64,000 nucleotides of DNA from an uncultured Gammaproteobacteria bacterium (GTDB taxonomy: Bacteria > Pseudomonadota > Gammaproteobacteria > Nitrosococcales > Methylophagaceae), in the NCBI GenBank assembly GCA_905479985.1, contig CAJQOM010000024.1, positions 1-64,000 on the forward strand, given 5' to 3'. A program made the position numbers and the translations under genes. The notes under the pieces are model-generated. The model saw nothing but the letters and a program-made list of their open reading frames with translations, ran no database searches and was not told the DNA's origin. Shown piece after piece: positions 1 through 11,416 of this stretch; the stretch's first letter is position 1; each line of letters opens with the position of its first letter.

Positions 1-1
1 A

Positions 2-394
2 TCAATCAGTGAGCATCACGGTACGCAAGTAGGTGAGCAAGCGTGGCAGTCCGTTGCAGAAACGCTTGCCGCTCGATTGCGAGAAAGCGACTTGATCTTT
101 CGCACGGAAAGTGACGAATTTTGTATAGTTCTCAATCAGACCGATCTAGACGGTGCCTTGGCACTGGCTGAGAGGTTGCGGCAGGAAGTTGACCGTTGTG
201 TCAGTTATGACAATGTCCAGTTTGTGTTGACCGCTAGCGCGGGCGTGACAGAGCTCGGCATATCTGACGACGCTACAGGTTTATTGGCAAGATCAACCGA
301 TGCTCTGACGCTTGCTAGGACATCTGGCCGAAACCAGGTGCGGGCTTTGTCTCCGGAAGAACCTACGACAGGGGACGACCCTACAGCTGCGTAG
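2..394 (+). CDS. GGDEF-domain protein, C-terminal part (5' end outside window); degenerate signature ESDEF
   Basis: Frame is open to the window edge (..SEHHGTQVGEQAWQSVAETLAARLRESDLIFRTESDEFCIVL..); typical GGDEF-domain pattern with ESDEF replacing GGDEF. Confidence 0.75.
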   Translation, partial: SISEHHGTQVGEQAWQSVAETLAARLRESDLIFRTESDEFCIVLNQTDLDGALALAERLRQEVDRCVSYDNVQFVLTASAGVTELGISDDATGLLARSTDALTLARTSGRNQVRALSPEEPTTGDDPTAA

Positions 395-545
395 TGTCCG
401 AAAGGGCAGTGTAGAAACGCACTAATTGCTAACTAAGTCGTTTTTATAAGGCTTAGAGCAAATTAATTACTCATCCTTGCGCCACTAGCAAAAACTTTCG
501 GGTACAATACGCAGCTCGAAGGCGCTGGTTCTCCAGCAAATCAAT

Positions 546-621
546 GTCCCCTTCGTCTAGTGGCCTAGGACACCGCCCTTTCACGGCGGTAACGGGGGTT
601 CGAACCCCCCTGGGGACGCCA
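546..621 (+). tRNA. tRNA-Glu (anticodon TTC)
   Basis: Cloverleaf gtccccttcgtctagtggcctaggacaccgccctttcacggcggtaac..ggttcgaacccccctggggacgcca, encoded CCA, anticodon TTC. Confidence 0.97.
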
Positions 622-628
622 TATAAAC

Positions 629-666
629 AAGGGTCAGTGATTAAATCACTGACCCTTTTTTATTTT
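629..666 (+). terminator. Intrinsic terminator after tRNA-Glu
   Basis: aagggtcagtga-ttaa-atcactgaccctttttt hairpin plus T tract. Confidence 0.85.
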
Positions 667-693
667 TACGGCTTCACAAACTAACTACCTCAG

Positions 694-1758
694 CTAATAA
701 ATCCGCTTCATCCAAAAATACCCAATACCCGCGAATACCAACGTCGGTAACGAAGCAGCTAACCACGGTAAGACACCAAAGACTAGCCCGATATGCTGGA
801 AACTTTGGTTAAACAAATGAAAACCAATACCGACCAATGTACCCACTAAAATACGGGCACCTATCGGGGTTGAGCGTAAGGGTCCAAACACAAAGGGTAC
901 CGCTAAAAACACCATCACCGCCGAGCTAAAAGGCATCATCACCTTCATCCAAAATGCCATTTGATACTGACCTACCGACTGATGATTTGTCTTTAAGTAA
1001 CTAATGTATTCCACTAAAGACCAAACCGGCAAGAATTCGGGTGGCACAATAACCACATTCAACATCCCTGGGTTTAACTGTGACCGCCATTGAGCGTATT
1101 CAACCGCTTTAACGGATACGCCATCTTTGTCCAGATTACTCTGAATCACATCCGATAAAGTCCAGCCAGTATCGTCATAACGTGCTTCTTTAGCCTGAGT
1201 GACCACACGTAACCTATTTTCATCATCAAACTCATAAATCGAAATACCGGCAAAACGGCCATCAGGCAAAATGCGATCAATATGATTAAAGTGCGTTCCA
1301 TCACGCGTCCAAAAACCATTATCCGAACGGCTACCAACCGTACCTGTTTGAGCCATTGATTGCAGTTCACGAGCCGCCTGTTCAGCCGGCGGCCGAATCA
1401 CTTCGCCAATGAATAATGCCAACAACATTAAGCCAACAGCAACAATCATCACTGCTTTATTAATACCTTGAATAGAGATGCCTGCAGCGCGCATTACCAC
1501 CAACTCACTCTGACTTGCCAAGTTGCCTAACCCTAAGACACTGCCCAACAGCGCGGCTATCGGCAATAACTCATAAATCCGCTTTGGCATTGATAAAGCA
1601 AGATACGCCAACACATCCGCTAATTGATATTCCCCTTTACCGACTTCTTCTAATTCGGTAATAAAATCCATAAAAGTGTAGAGACCCAACAACACCAGTA
1701 AAACCAGTCCAGTACTCGTTAAAATAGCCTGTGCAATGTAACGTTGAAGTATTGTCAT
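694..1758 (-). CDS. lptG: LPS export ABC transporter permease LptG
   Basis: YjgP/YjgQ-type permease; likely start MTILQRYIAQAIL at 1758 rather than the longer ORF start at 1791; adjacent to lptF. Confidence 0.93.
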   Translation of the reverse strand: MTILQRYIAQAILTSTGLVLLVLLGLYTFMDFITELEEVGKGEYQLADVLAYLALSMPKRIYELLPIAALLGSVLGLGNLASQSELVVMRAAGISIQGINKAVMIVAVGLMLLALFIGEVIRPPAEQAARELQSMAQTGTVGSRSDNGFWTRDGTHFNHIDRILPDGRFAGISIYEFDDENRLRVVTQAKEARYDDTGWTLSDVIQSNLDKDGVSVKAVEYAQWRSQLNPGMLNVVIVPPEFLPVWSLVEYISYLKTNHQSVGQYQMAFWMKVMMPFSSAVMVFLAVPFVFGPLRSTPIGARILVGTLVGIGFHLFNQSFQHIGLVFGVLPWLAASLPTLVFAGIGYFWMKRIY

Positions 1759-2888
1759 ACCGCGACACCCTCCCTTTGGCGTTGCACCCAAGCATGGTGT
1801 ATTTTTTGTCGATTAAATAACAATACAAGAATCACAATCATCAACACATGCACCCACACACTACCAAACCAAAGTGGTAACACCCCTTTGGTAATCCATG
1901 CCCGCGTCACACCCAATAAATTACTATAAACAATATAAGTGAGAATAGCGGGTAGTAAACCCGCATAGCGCCCTTTCCTCGGGCCAGCATCCGCAAACAC
2001 CATAGCAAAAAAACATAAAACAACCGCCATAATCGGCGAGGCAAACCGCCATTGAATCTCTGCTAAATCTTTATCTTGTCCCCGTTCCCATAATTGACCC
2101 GTTGACAATGATTTATGACGCTCACGAGTTTGTTTTTCACCGCCTTTTTCAACCAATAAACTATGACTAGAAAACTCAGCAATGACATAGTCCTTATCAC
2201 CCGCTTGCCCTTCATAACGGTAACCGTTATCCAAAATCAAATATTTATTTCCGGTCACAGGATCAATATCAAACTGGCCCTGCTCTGCCCGAAAGACCAA
2301 CGGCCGAGCGCCTTTATGAATCTCAATAAACACATTTTCCATTTTCTGCTTATCGTTCGTCAATCCTTGAGAATAAAACGTCCAACTGCCATCGCGACTT
2401 TCCTTAAAACTACCTGCGACTAAGCCTGTAGTGTCCGCCGCAATTTTTGCTTTTTGCTCTAATTCATACCGGCCCGACAAAACATCCGGCACAATAACCA
2501 AAGACAATAAGGCCACAATCACCGCAACGACACCAGAAAACAAGCCAACATTACGCATCACTCGCAGACGCGGAATACCGCACGCCGCCATCACCGTCAG
2601 TTCATTGTCGGTATTCATTCGACCTAATGCCAACATCACAGCCAGAAAAGCCGCTATCGGTAATAATAACGATAATGCACCTAAAGAACTGTAGCCTAAT
2701 AAGGTAAAAATCACTTCACTGGGTATGCTTCCAATCGCAGCTTGTGCTAAGTAACGGGCAAATCGGGTCGCAACATAGATCAGCCATAACACACCAATCA
2801 CGCCCAATAGCGTTAAAGTAAACTCTTTAAGCAAGTAGCGATCAATAACTGAAAAAACAGTCGGAATAATTTTGCGATTAACAGGCAT
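1755..2888 (-). CDS. lptF: LPS export ABC transporter permease LptF
   Basis: IDRYLLKEFTLTLLGVIGVLWLI..; paired with lptG and divergent from pepA, a common gammaproteobacterial arrangement. Confidence 0.93.
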   Translation of the reverse strand: MPVNRKIIPTVFSVIDRYLLKEFTLTLLGVIGVLWLIYVATRFARYLAQAAIGSIPSEVIFTLLGYSSLGALSLLLPIAAFLAVMLALGRMNTDNELTVMAACGIPRLRVMRNVGLFSGVVAVIVALLSLVIVPDVLSGRYELEQKAKIAADTTGLVAGSFKESRDGSWTFYSQGLTNDKQKMENVFIEIHKGARPLVFRAEQGQFDIDPVTGNKYLILDNGYRYEGQAGDKDYVIAEFSSHSLLVEKGGEKQTRERHKSLSTGQLWERGQDKDLAEIQWRFASPIMAVVLCFFAMVFADAGPRKGRYAGLLPAILTYIVYSNLLGVTRAWITKGVLPLWFGSVWVHVLMIVILVLLFNRQKIHHAWVQRQREGVAV

Positions 2889-3050
2889 TATTTGGTGGTC
2901 TTCGTTACAATAGTGTCAGAGATTGAAGCAATTAAAGGGCTTCCCTTAAGTCTTTTACATTTACATCTAAATTTAAGCGTTGATGTCATAGCGCACTCAA
3001 TTACAGTTATTGTTTGCAGTCTAAATCATCTACGCACAGAGGAGAAATCA

Positions 3051-4544
3051 ATGCAGTATTTTGTCACAACCAACACAGCATCGTCAGAACAAACAGACTG
3101 TGTCGTCATTGCCATTTTTGAACAAGGTCAACTCAGCCCAAGTGCAGCCGATCTCAACAACAGTAGCAATGGACAAATACAACATTATATAGACCGAGGT
3201 GATATTACAGGCAAAATAGGTCAAACGCTATTACTCCAAGACCTAAACGGCATCACTAGTCCCCGTGTTTTACTCATCGGCTGTGGTGATAACACCGGTA
3301 TCAAAGAAAGCGATTACGCCACTATCATCACCAGCATGACCAAAATATTAGACAACTCTGCCGCCGCTAATGCCGCTGTCTACTTAACCGAAATCAATGT
3401 GAATGACCGCTCAGCACAATGGCTCGTCACCAATGCGATCACCACAGCAGAAACAAGCTTATATATGTACACCGCAACAAAAAGTGACACCAAACCAAAA
3501 GACAAGCCGATCGAATCACTTTCTTTCTTTGCAAACAAAGCTAACGCTGGACTAGAACAAGCCACGGCAAATGGTCTAGCCATTGCCAATGGCATGAATT
3601 TAGCCAAAGAATTAGGTGATCTTCCAGGTAATGTCTGTACACCAACTTACCTCGCAGAACAGGCCATTATCATTGGTCAACAATTTGACTCGGTAACCAC
3701 GACCATTCTCGACGAAGCTGAAATGGCTGAACTCGGCATGGGATCACTATTATCGGTCTCACGAGGCAGCCGCCAACCCGCTAAACTCATCACCATGAAC
3801 TACCAAGGTGCAGGCGATGAAAAACCTGTCGTCCTAGTCGGTAAAGGCCTGACCTTTGATGCCGGTGGTATCTCACTCAAGCCTGCCGGTGGCATGGATG
3901 AAATGAAATATGACATGTGCGGTAGTGCCAGTGTCTTTGGCACCATCATCGCCATTGCAGAATTAAATTTACCGATCAATGTCGTCGCCGTCGTCCCAAG
4001 CTCAGAAAACATGCCTGATGGTGATGCCAACAAACCCGGTGATATTGTCACCAGCATGGCCGGTAAAACTATCGAGATCCTAAATACCGACGCCGAGGGT
4101 CGCCTGATCCTCTGTGATGCACTCACCTACAGTGAACGCTTTGATCCCGCCATCGTCATCGATATTGCCACACTCACGGGCGCCATCATTGTCGCATTAG
4201 GCAGTAGAACCACCGGCCTGATGTCAAATGATCAAGATCTCGCTGATGACTTATTACAAGCCGGTCGTGATAGCGCCGATAAAGCATGGCAATTACCGTT
4301 ATGGGATGAATACCAAGAGCAACTTGATAGCAACTTTGCTGACATCGCCAATATTGGTGGTAAAGAAGCCGGCAGTGTCACCGCAGCGTGTTTCCTCTCT
4401 CGCTTCACTGAACACTACACATGGGCTCACCTTGATATCGCGGGTACGGCATGGAAAAGTGGCGGCAAAGCCAAGGGTGCCACCGGTCGTCCTGTACCAA
4501 TGTTAGTACAATATTTGTTAAACCGCATTGCCAATAAAGACTAA
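3051..4544 (+). CDS. pepA: Leucyl aminopeptidase PepA
   Basis: Motifs VGKGLTFDAGGISLKP and NTDAEGRLILCDALTY; SD ggaga upstream of ATG 3051, so the ORF start at 2892 is over-extended. Confidence 0.96.
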   Translation: MQYFVTTNTASSEQTDCVVIAIFEQGQLSPSAADLNNSSNGQIQHYIDRGDITGKIGQTLLLQDLNGITSPRVLLIGCGDNTGIKESDYATIITSMTKILDNSAAANAAVYLTEINVNDRSAQWLVTNAITTAETSLYMYTATKSDTKPKDKPIESLSFFANKANAGLEQATANGLAIANGMNLAKELGDLPGNVCTPTYLAEQAIIIGQQFDSVTTTILDEAEMAELGMGSLLSVSRGSRQPAKLITMNYQGAGDEKPVVLVGKGLTFDAGGISLKPAGGMDEMKYDMCGSASVFGTIIAIAELNLPINVVAVVPSSENMPDGDANKPGDIVTSMAGKTIEILNTDAEGRLILCDALTYSERFDPAIVIDIATLTGAIIVALGSRTTGLMSNDQDLADDLLQAGRDSADKAWQLPLWDEYQEQLDSNFADIANIGGKEAGSVTAACFLSRFTEHYTWAHLDIAGTAWKSGGKAKGATGRPVPMLVQYLLNRIANKD

Positions 4545-4558
4545 ATTGCCAAGCAATA

Positions 4559-4984
4559 ATGACGCGCATTAGTTTTTACATTCTACAAGGTGAACAAGAA
4601 CATGCCCGGCAAGTATTTGCTTGCCGGCTGATCGAAAAAGCCTATACCCAAGGCCAGCAGATTTATGTGCACACGGAAAGTGCACAGCAGACCGAACAAC
4701 TCGACAAATTACTCTGGTCATTCCGAGCAGATAGTTTTGTGCCACACCAAATGATGCATGAACAAGGGTTAGAAGACTGCCCCGTGTTAATTGGCCATGA
4801 TACTAACCCGCCTCGCCTAATGAATTTATTAATAAATCTAAGCCCACAACATCCGCTATTTTTCAGCCAGTTTGAACGGGTTGCCGAATTCATTAATGAC
4901 GATAATGACACCAAAACACAAGGCCGAGGACGTTACCGCTTTTATCAACAACGCGGTTACGAACTCGAAAGTCACAAAATATAA
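4559..4984 (+). CDS. holC: DNA polymerase III chi subunit HolC
   Basis: RISFYILQG..ARQVFACRLIEKAYTQGQQIYVHTES..LLWSF..SFVPH pattern; located between pepA and valS. Confidence 0.93.
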   Translation: MTRISFYILQGEQEHARQVFACRLIEKAYTQGQQIYVHTESAQQTEQLDKLLWSFRADSFVPHQMMHEQGLEDCPVLIGHDTNPPRLMNLLINLSPQHPLFFSQFERVAEFINDDNDTKTQGRGRYRFYQQRGYELESHKI

Positions 4985-5067
4985 CCTCAACCATCGTTTG
5001 CCCAGCCAACAACCGCCACAACACGGTATAATGGCGAGCTAATTCATGATCTGACGACGCTGACAAT

Positions 5068-7821
5068 ATGGAAAAAACCTACAACCCTGACCAAATCGAA
5101 CAAAGTTGGTACCAGAAATGGGAAAACAATGGCGAATTCTCACCATCAGGGAAAGGCACGCCTTACGCCATCATGTTGCCACCGCCGAATGTCACTGGCA
5201 GTCTCCACATGGGTCATGGCTTTAACAATACCATCATGGATACCCTCACTCGATATCATCGGATGAAAGGCGATAATACCTTATGGCAACCCGGTACCGA
5301 TCATGCGGGTATCGCGACCCAAATGGTTGTCGAACGCCAACTCAATGCCGAAGGCAAAACCCGCCATGACTTAGGCCGTGACAAGTTTATCGATCGCGTT
5401 TGGGATTGGAAACAAGAGTCTGGCGATAACATTACCCGCCAATTACGTCGTTTAGGCTCCTCACTCGACTGGTCTCGTGATCGTTTTACCATGGATGAAG
5501 GTTTATCAGATTCTGTTCAACATGTCTTCATTCAATTACATAAAGAAGGTTTAATCTATCGCGGCAAACGCCTCGTCAACTGGGATCCAGTACTTCACAC
5601 TGCTGTCTCAGATTTAGAAGTCTTATCTGAAGAAGAATCAGGCCATCTCTGGCATTTTAAATATCCCTTAACTGATGGCAGCGGTCACCTCACCGTTGCA
5701 ACAACACGGCCAGAAACCATGCTCGGAGATAGCGCCGTTGCTGTTCACCCAGATGATGAACGCTATCAACACCTGATTGGCAGCACCATCACCTTACCCT
5801 TAGTGGGCCGTGAAATCCCCATTATAGCCGATGATTATGTCGATCCTGAATTTGGTACCGGGTGTGTCAAAATCACCCCAGCCCATGATTTTAATGATGC
5901 TGAAATGGGCCAGCGACACGACTTAGAAAAAATCAATATTCTCACCATTGATGCTGCCATTAATGACAATGCACCTGAAAAATATCGCGGCCTAGATCGT
6001 TATGCCGCACGTAAAGTCATTGTGCAAGATTTCGATCACCTTGGCTTGCTAGACAGCATCAAAGACCATAAATTGATGGTGCCACGTGGTGACCGAAGTG
6101 GTGCCGTGATCGAACCATTATTAACCGATCAATGGTATGTCAAAGCTGATGTCTTAGCAGAGCCTGCCGTTAAAGCAGTGCAAGAAGGTAAAATCAAATT
6201 TGTACCGGGCAACTGGGACAAAACATTTTATAACTGGATGGATGGCATTCAAGACTGGTGTATATCTCGCCAAATCTGGTGGGGCCACCGTATCCCAGCT
6301 TGGTACGATGATGAAGGAAATATCTACGTCGGCCAAGATGAAGCCGCTGTACGACAAGAGAATAATATTGCGGCTGATATCCCATTAAGACAAGATGAAG
6401 ACGTTTTGGATACTTGGTTTTCATCAGCACTCTGGCCGTTTTCTACCCTTGGCTGGCCAGAAAATACCGATGCCTTAAAAACTTGGTATCCCGGCAGTGT
6501 CTTGGTCACCGGTTTCGATATTATCTTCTTCTGGGTCGCCAGAATGATGATGATGGGCTTACATTTCATGGATGACGTACCCTTCAAAGAAGTCTACATT
6601 CATGGCCTCGTTCGCGATTCAAATGGGCATAAAATGTCCAAATCAAAAGGTAATGTCCTCGATCCTATTGACATTATTGATGGCATCGACCTTGAATCCT
6701 TAGTCAAAAAACGTACTACGGGCATGATGCAACCTGGACTCGCCGCCAAAATTGAAAAAGCAACGCGTAAGGAATTTCCAAAAGGTATCGAGCCACATGG
6801 TACTGATGCCCTTCGCTTTACTTTTGCCTCATTAGCCTCCACCGGTCGCGATATCAACTTCGATATGAACCGGATTGGTGGCTACCGTAATTTCTGTAAT
6901 AAATTATGGAATGCCGCCCGTTACGTCTTAATGAATACCGAAGACCAAGACACCGGTATTGATAATACTGATATTGAACTCAGTCTCGCTGATCGTTGGA
7001 TACTTTCCCAACTGCAAACCACAGAACAAACCGTCACAGCAGCCATCGACAATTACCGTTTGGATCATGCAGCACAAAGTATCTACGAGTTTATCTGGAA
7101 CAATTACTGTGATTGGTACTTAGAACTCTCTAAACCGGTACTCACCAGCGACCAAGCCTCTGACGCAGCCAAGCGTGGCACACGACACACCTTAGTCCGA
7201 GTACTCGAAGCGGTACTGCGTTTAGCGCATCCCATTATGCCGTTTATTACCGAAGAAATTTGGCAAACAATTTCACCTTTAGCCGGCAAAACTGGCGACA
7301 GCATTATGAGCCAGCCTTATCCTGTGTCGGATGACAGTAAAGTGGATGACGCTGCCGTTGCTGAAATGGAATGGCTAATGGCGTTCATTACCGGCGTACG
7401 TTCTATACGCTCACAAATGAATATCCCGCCGAAAAAACAATTACCCGTCTTGTTAAAAGACACCGTCGAACTCGACCAGCAACGCTTAACAGCTAATCAA
7501 GATTTCCTAAGTCGCTTAGCTAACCTTGAATCAATTACACTATTAGAAGGTGAAGCCCCTCCTGCCGCGACTGCCTTAGTGGGTAAAATGGAAATTTTGA
7601 TTCCGCTTGAAGGCTTGATTGATAAAGACGCTGAGATTCAACGCCTCGACAAAGAAATAGCTAAGTTAGAAAAAGTGATCAAACAATCATCAGGTAAACT
7701 GAGTAATGATAACTATGTTGCAAAAGCCCCTACTGCAGTCGTGCAAAAAGAGCGTGAAAAATTGGCTGAAATGGCACAAACCGTATCGCAATTACAACAA
7801 CAACGCCAATCGCTAAATTAA
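5068..7821 (+). CDS. valS: Valyl-tRNA synthetase
   Basis: [18 protein letters not shown] and [12 protein letters not shown] motifs; C-terminal coiled coil. Confidence 0.98.
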   Translation: MEKTYNPDQIEQSWYQKWENNGEFSPSGKGTPYAIMLPPPNVTGSLHMGHGFNNTIMDTLTRYHRMKGDNTLWQPGTDHAGIATQMVVERQLNAEGKTRHDLGRDKFIDRVWDWKQESGDNITRQLRRLGSSLDWSRDRFTMDEGLSDSVQHVFIQLHKEGLIYRGKRLVNWDPVLHTAVSDLEVLSEEESGHLWHFKYPLTDGSGHLTVATTRPETMLGDSAVAVHPDDERYQHLIGSTITLPLVGREIPIIADDYVDPEFGTGCVKITPAHDFNDAEMGQRHDLEKINILTIDAAINDNAPEKYRGLDRYAARKVIVQDFDHLGLLDSIKDHKLMVPRGDRSGAVIEPLLTDQWYVKADVLAEPAVKAVQEGKIKFVPGNWDKTFYNWMDGIQDWCISRQIWWGHRIPAWYDDEGNIYVGQDEAAVRQENNIAADIPLRQDEDVLDTWFSSALWPFSTLGWPENTDALKTWYPGSVLVTGFDIIFFWVARMMMMGLHFMDDVPFKEVYIHGLVRDSNGHKMSKSKGNVLDPIDIIDGIDLESLVKKRTTGMMQPGLAAKIEKATRKEFPKGIEPHGTDALRFTFASLASTGRDINFDMNRIGGYRNFCNKLWNAARYVLMNTEDQDTGIDNTDIELSLADRWILSQLQTTEQTVTAAIDNYRLDHAAQSIYEFIWNNYCDWYLELSKPVLTSDQASDAAKRGTRHTLVRVLEAVLRLAHPIMPFITEEIWQTISPLAGKTGDSIMSQPYPVSDDSKVDDAAVAEMEWLMAFITGVRSIRSQMNIPPKKQLPVLLKDTVELDQQRLTANQDFLSRLANLESITLLEGEAPPAATALVGKMEILIPLEGLIDKDAEIQRLDKEIAKLEKVIKQSSGKLSNDNYVAKAPTAVVQKEREKLAEMAQTVSQLQQQRQSLN

Positions 7822-7834
7822 CTAACTCACAATA

Positions 7835-7863
7835 AAAAAGCCTAACATCTCGTTAGGCTTTTT
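7835..7863 (+). terminator. Intrinsic terminator after valS (probably bidirectional)
   Basis: aaaaagcctaac-atctc-gttaggcttttt. Confidence 0.85.
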
Positions 7864-7921
7864 ATTTCTGAACCTGCATTTATCAAGGCACTGCCTTAAT
7901 GAATACAGTGTAGGTAAACGC

Positions 7922-8236
7922 TTATAGTAAGTGAGTACCATGTGTTAATGCAGCACCGGCACGTAATGCAGTTGCAACAAAAACAGTTTCTGACAATTCT
8001 TGCTCTGTAGCGCCTGCTTTTTTAGCTGCCGCTTTATGGACTTCTAAGCAATAAGGACATTGCGTTGTTAGGGCAACAGCCAAAGCCATCAACTCTTTAT
8101 ATTTGACAGGAATAGCGCCTTCAGCAAGCGCCGCTTTATCAAGCGCTTGAAACGCAGCGAGTGCTTCAGGTGTATTCTTTTGTAGCGTCGCTAGTTTATC
8201 CAGGTTAGACATATCGTACATTCGGATTTCCCCCAT
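7922..8236 (-). CDS. Carboxymuconolactone decarboxylase / AhpD-like family protein
   Basis: CPYCLEVHKAAAKKAGATEQELSE contains the CxxC-x3-H motif of the family; start may be internal (MYDMSN). Confidence 0.85.
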   Translation of the reverse strand: MGEIRMYDMSNLDKLATLQKNTPEALAAFQALDKAALAEGAIPVKYKELMALAVALTTQCPYCLEVHKAAAKKAGATEQELSETVFVATALRAGAALTHGTHLL

Positions 8237-8348
8237 CTTTATATTATTTATGAAATTTTTTTAATCTGTTCAGTTAGCTATATACCAACCAACCCTAGCC
8301 TATTGGATTGTGACACTAAGATCAAGCCATCTCTACAACAGATAGAAA

Positions 8349-8384
8349 CAAAAAAGCGACATATAAAAATACGCCGCTTTTTAG
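8349..8384. terminator. Putative intrinsic terminator downstream of the 8451 rhodanese gene
   Basis: aaaaagcg-N16-cgcttttt inverted repeat. Confidence 0.5.
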
Positions 8385-8450
8385 ACAGACTAGACGGTTA
8401 AACTAAATCATTAATTCATAACAATAAAACGTTCACACCTCTGGTCTTTA

Positions 8451-8798
8451 TTAACCTAATGCACGATAGGCAATCAAGCCACCTAAAATAAATTTAGCAT
8501 TGCCATAACCCATCGATCTTAAACTATCAGCAGCCAAAGCACCGCGATTAATCGCATTGCAATAGCACAAAACCATCGTCTCTAGATCAGGAATTTCACC
8601 TTCCACCAGCATTTCTAATTTACCGCGACTGATATTCAATGAACCAGGAATATGATCGACATCATGCTCCTGCTTATCACGTATATCTAAAGCAATCGCT
8701 CCCTTGGCCATTAAGGAATCGACATGCTCAGGTGAGACTTCCTCAACACGTGCTCGTGCTACATTAGCCATATTTTGGAATTTTTGTGTATAAGCCAT
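8451..8798 (-). CDS. Rhodanese-like domain protein (paralog 1)
   Basis: ALDIRDKQEHDVDHIPGSLNISRGKLEM..VLCYCNAINRGALAADSLRSMGY: rhodanese fold with CxxxxR loop. Confidence 0.88.
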   Translation of the reverse strand: MAYTQKFQNMANVARARVEEVSPEHVDSLMAKGAIALDIRDKQEHDVDHIPGSLNISRGKLEMLVEGEIPDLETMVLCYCNAINRGALAADSLRSMGYGNAKFILGGLIAYRALG

Positions 8799-9134
8799 TT
8801 CCGTTTTGTCTCTCTCAATAAAGATGAATTAATCGCTATTTATCTAGTTGCTGTATGTACTTGCTGAATAGCCGACAACGAATTAAATCCGTCATCTCCA
8901 ACCTGCCAACAAAAAATCATTGCAACAAAATAAAAACCAGCACGACCTTCTCAAGCAAAATAGCAATGAGCGCCTCGCCCGGCTTATTAGGGAATAACTT
9001 TAATCGAAATGACAAAAATGCCTAAAGAAGTAGGTCACATTTTTCTAAATTGTGACAAAAACAAGAGGAAATTAAACAATGAAACGAAAAGTCCGCCTAG
9101 AACAGAGAACTTAGAATTTTGAACAGCGTGAAAC

Positions 9135-9491
9135 TTAGTCGGATAACGCTTTATAAGCTATCAAGCCACCATCAATATACTTGGCATTAACATAGCCCAT
9201 CCCGCGCAGCGTGTCGGCTGACAAAGCACCACGGTTCACAGCATTGCAATAACACAAAATGGTTGTCGCCAAGTCCGGGATTTCACTCTCTACTAACATC
9301 TCAAGCTTACCGCGGCTAATATTGATCGATCCTGCAATATGTCCAGCTTTATGTTCTTCACTATCACGAATATCCAACGCCACTGCACCAATATTCAGCA
9401 AATCATCCACTTTATCGGACGACACACCTTCAACCCGAGAACAGGCCTTATCCGCTAATTGTTGAAATTTTTCTGTATAAGCCATACCCAT
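9135..9491 (-). CDS. Rhodanese-like domain protein (paralog 2)
   Basis: Aligns without gaps to the 8451..8798 product; ILCYCNAVNRGALSADTLRGMGY; likely start MAYTEKF at 9485. Confidence 0.88.
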   Translation of the reverse strand: MGMAYTEKFQQLADKACSRVEGVSSDKVDDLLNIGAVALDIRDSEEHKAGHIAGSINISRGKLEMLVESEIPDLATTILCYCNAVNRGALSADTLRGMGYVNAKYIDGGLIAYKALSD

Positions 9492-9621
9492 TTCTCTTTA
9501 TTATTTTAGACATTTAATCCGGGTTAAATTCTTGTAGACAACAAAGTCCACCCCTATTACTTAAGCAATATTAACAGTGATACTCAATAATTAACCAGGT
9601 TTTTGCTCGCATGACGCACAA

Positions 9622-11319
9622 CTAATGTGAAACCCGTTTATATTCGCGATACTCTGGTAACCAAAACTGCGCTGTTATCGCAGCCCTTAAAGCCTCATCC
9701 GTCATTGATTCTGCCAAACCTTGCTCAAAAGCAACTTGGCTAACTGCAAAAGCAATCTCTTTACTCAATTGTCCAATATCGGCCAATTTAGGTAACAAAG
9801 CATCCTGTTTGTTGATAGCTGCAGGTGATGCCTTTGCTAATACTTCGCTCGCGACCACCAACATCTCATCACTAATATGGCGAATTTTAGCGGCAACCAC
9901 AGCCAAGCCAAACCCCGGGAATATATAACTATTATTACATTGCGGAATAATATAACGTTGACCATCATAATTTACCGGTTTAAACGGGCTACCCGTTGCC
10001 ACAATCGCTTGGCCTTTTGACCAATTAAGCAATTGTTCAGGTGTTGCTTCAATCTGTTTAGACGGATTACTCAACGGCAAAATAATAGGTGCTTCGCATT
10101 CGGATAACATCGCTTCAACGATCGACTGCGTGAATAACCCTCCTTGGCCAGACACACCAATCAAAATGGTCGGCTTCGCGAAGCGAACTGTCTCTTCTAG
10201 TGATGGGTACAATTCATCCAAATCCCAATCAGCAATATGACTTGGGTCCTTAGACAGTGGAAATTGGAAATCTAAAATAGAGGACATCGATGAGACTAAT
10301 AAGCCATCTCGGTCAACCATAAAGACTTGGCTTCTCGCCTGTAATTCTGACAGCCCTTCGGCACACATTTGCGTGATGATTTGTTCAGCAATCCCACAAC
10401 CCGCAGAACCAGCGCCCGCAAACACGACCGTTTGTTGACTCAATGCCGTATTTTGTACTCGACAAGCAGCTAATAAAGTCCCCACTGTCACCACTGCCGT
10501 ACCTTGAATATCATCATTAAAACAGCAAACCTCATTGCGATAACGATTTAATAGCGGCAAAGCATTGGTCTGATTAAAATCTTCGAACTGCAATAGCACT
10601 TGAGGCCAACGGCGCTTCACAGCTTGAATAAATAAATCTAAAAATTCGTCATATTGATCTTGCTCAATTCGTGGATGGTGCCAACCCATATAATGTGGAT
10701 CATCTAACAAACTCTGATTATTGGTCCCAACATCCAACATAATTGGCAAAGTATAAGCCGGGCTAATCCCACCACAAGCGGTATACAAAGATAATTTACC
10801 AATCGGAATTCCCATTCCGCCAATGCCTTGATCGCCCAAACCTAAAATACGGCTGCCATCCGTCACAACAATGACTTTTATATTTTTCTTCGTGACATTC
10901 GCTAACATCTCATCAATGTCATGCCGATCGGGGTAAGCAATAAACAAACCGCGCGCACGACGATAAATTTCCGAAAATCGTTCACAAGCATCGCCGACCG
11001 TCGGCGTATAGATGATCGGCATCATCTCTTCTATATGCGCATTCACGAGCCGGTAAAATAAGGTTTCATTACTATCTTGCGTGGCACGAAGATAAATATG
11101 CTTATTAATCGGCTCATCAAAGCTCGAGTATTGCTGATAAGCACGTTCTACCTGCTGCTCTATTGTTTCGTAGCGCTTCGGCAACAACCCTAGTAACCCA
11201 AAGGCTTCACGCTCTTCGCGTGAAAAGGCACACCCTTTATTAAGCAAAGAAATATTAAGTAGTGTTGGTCCAGAATAAGGTAAGAATATCGGCTTTTTTT
11301 GTTCCATTTTCTCAGTCAT
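9622..11319 (-). CDS. maeA: NAD-dependent malic enzyme
   Basis: [55 protein letters not shown] motifs. Confidence 0.94.
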   Translation of the reverse strand: MTEKMEQKKPIFLPYSGPTLLNISLLNKGCAFSREEREAFGLLGLLPKRYETIEQQVERAYQQYSSFDEPINKHIYLRATQDSNETLFYRLVNAHIEEMMPIIYTPTVGDACERFSEIYRRARGLFIAYPDRHDIDEMLANVTKKNIKVIVVTDGSRILGLGDQGIGGMGIPIGKLSLYTACGGISPAYTLPIMLDVGTNNQSLLDDPHYMGWHHPRIEQDQYDEFLDLFIQAVKRRWPQVLLQFEDFNQTNALPLLNRYRNEVCCFNDDIQGTAVVTVGTLLAACRVQNTALSQQTVVFAGAGSAGCGIAEQIITQMCAEGLSELQARSQVFMVDRDGLLVSSMSSILDFQFPLSKDPSHIADWDLDELYPSLEETVRFAKPTILIGVSGQGGLFTQSIVEAMLSECEAPIILPLSNPSKQIEATPEQLLNWSKGQAIVATGSPFKPVNYDGQRYIIPQCNNSYIFPGFGLAVVAAKIRHISDEMLVVASEVLAKASPAAINKQDALLPKLADIGQLSKEIAFAVSQVAFEQGLAESMTDEALRAAITAQFWLPEYREYKRVSH

Positions 11320-11335
11320 CTTCGCAATTTAATAA

Positions 11336-11362
11336 ACAAAAAAGCCAACATGACGTTGGCTA
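11336..11362 (-). terminator. Intrinsic terminator for the suf operon
   Basis: Minus strand agccaac-gtcat-gttggcttttttg. Confidence 0.8.
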
Positions 11363-11416
11363 AAATTAAGTGGGTTCGTGAGAACCAAATTCAAAAAGAA
11401 AACGATGTCATAACGC

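Noticed and set aside
1637-1929. Small ORFs overlapping the lptG/lptF junction
   Set aside because: Out of frame with conserved lptF/lptG; no own support
2892-3050. N-terminal extension of pepA in the ORF track
   Set aside because: The conserved start MQYFVTTN with SD is at 3051; the extension is the lptF/pepA intergenic promoter region
9034-9056. CRP/FNR binding site
   Set aside because: Half-site orientation is TCACA..TGTGA, the reverse of the CRP consensus TGTGA-N6-TCACA, and the spacing differs
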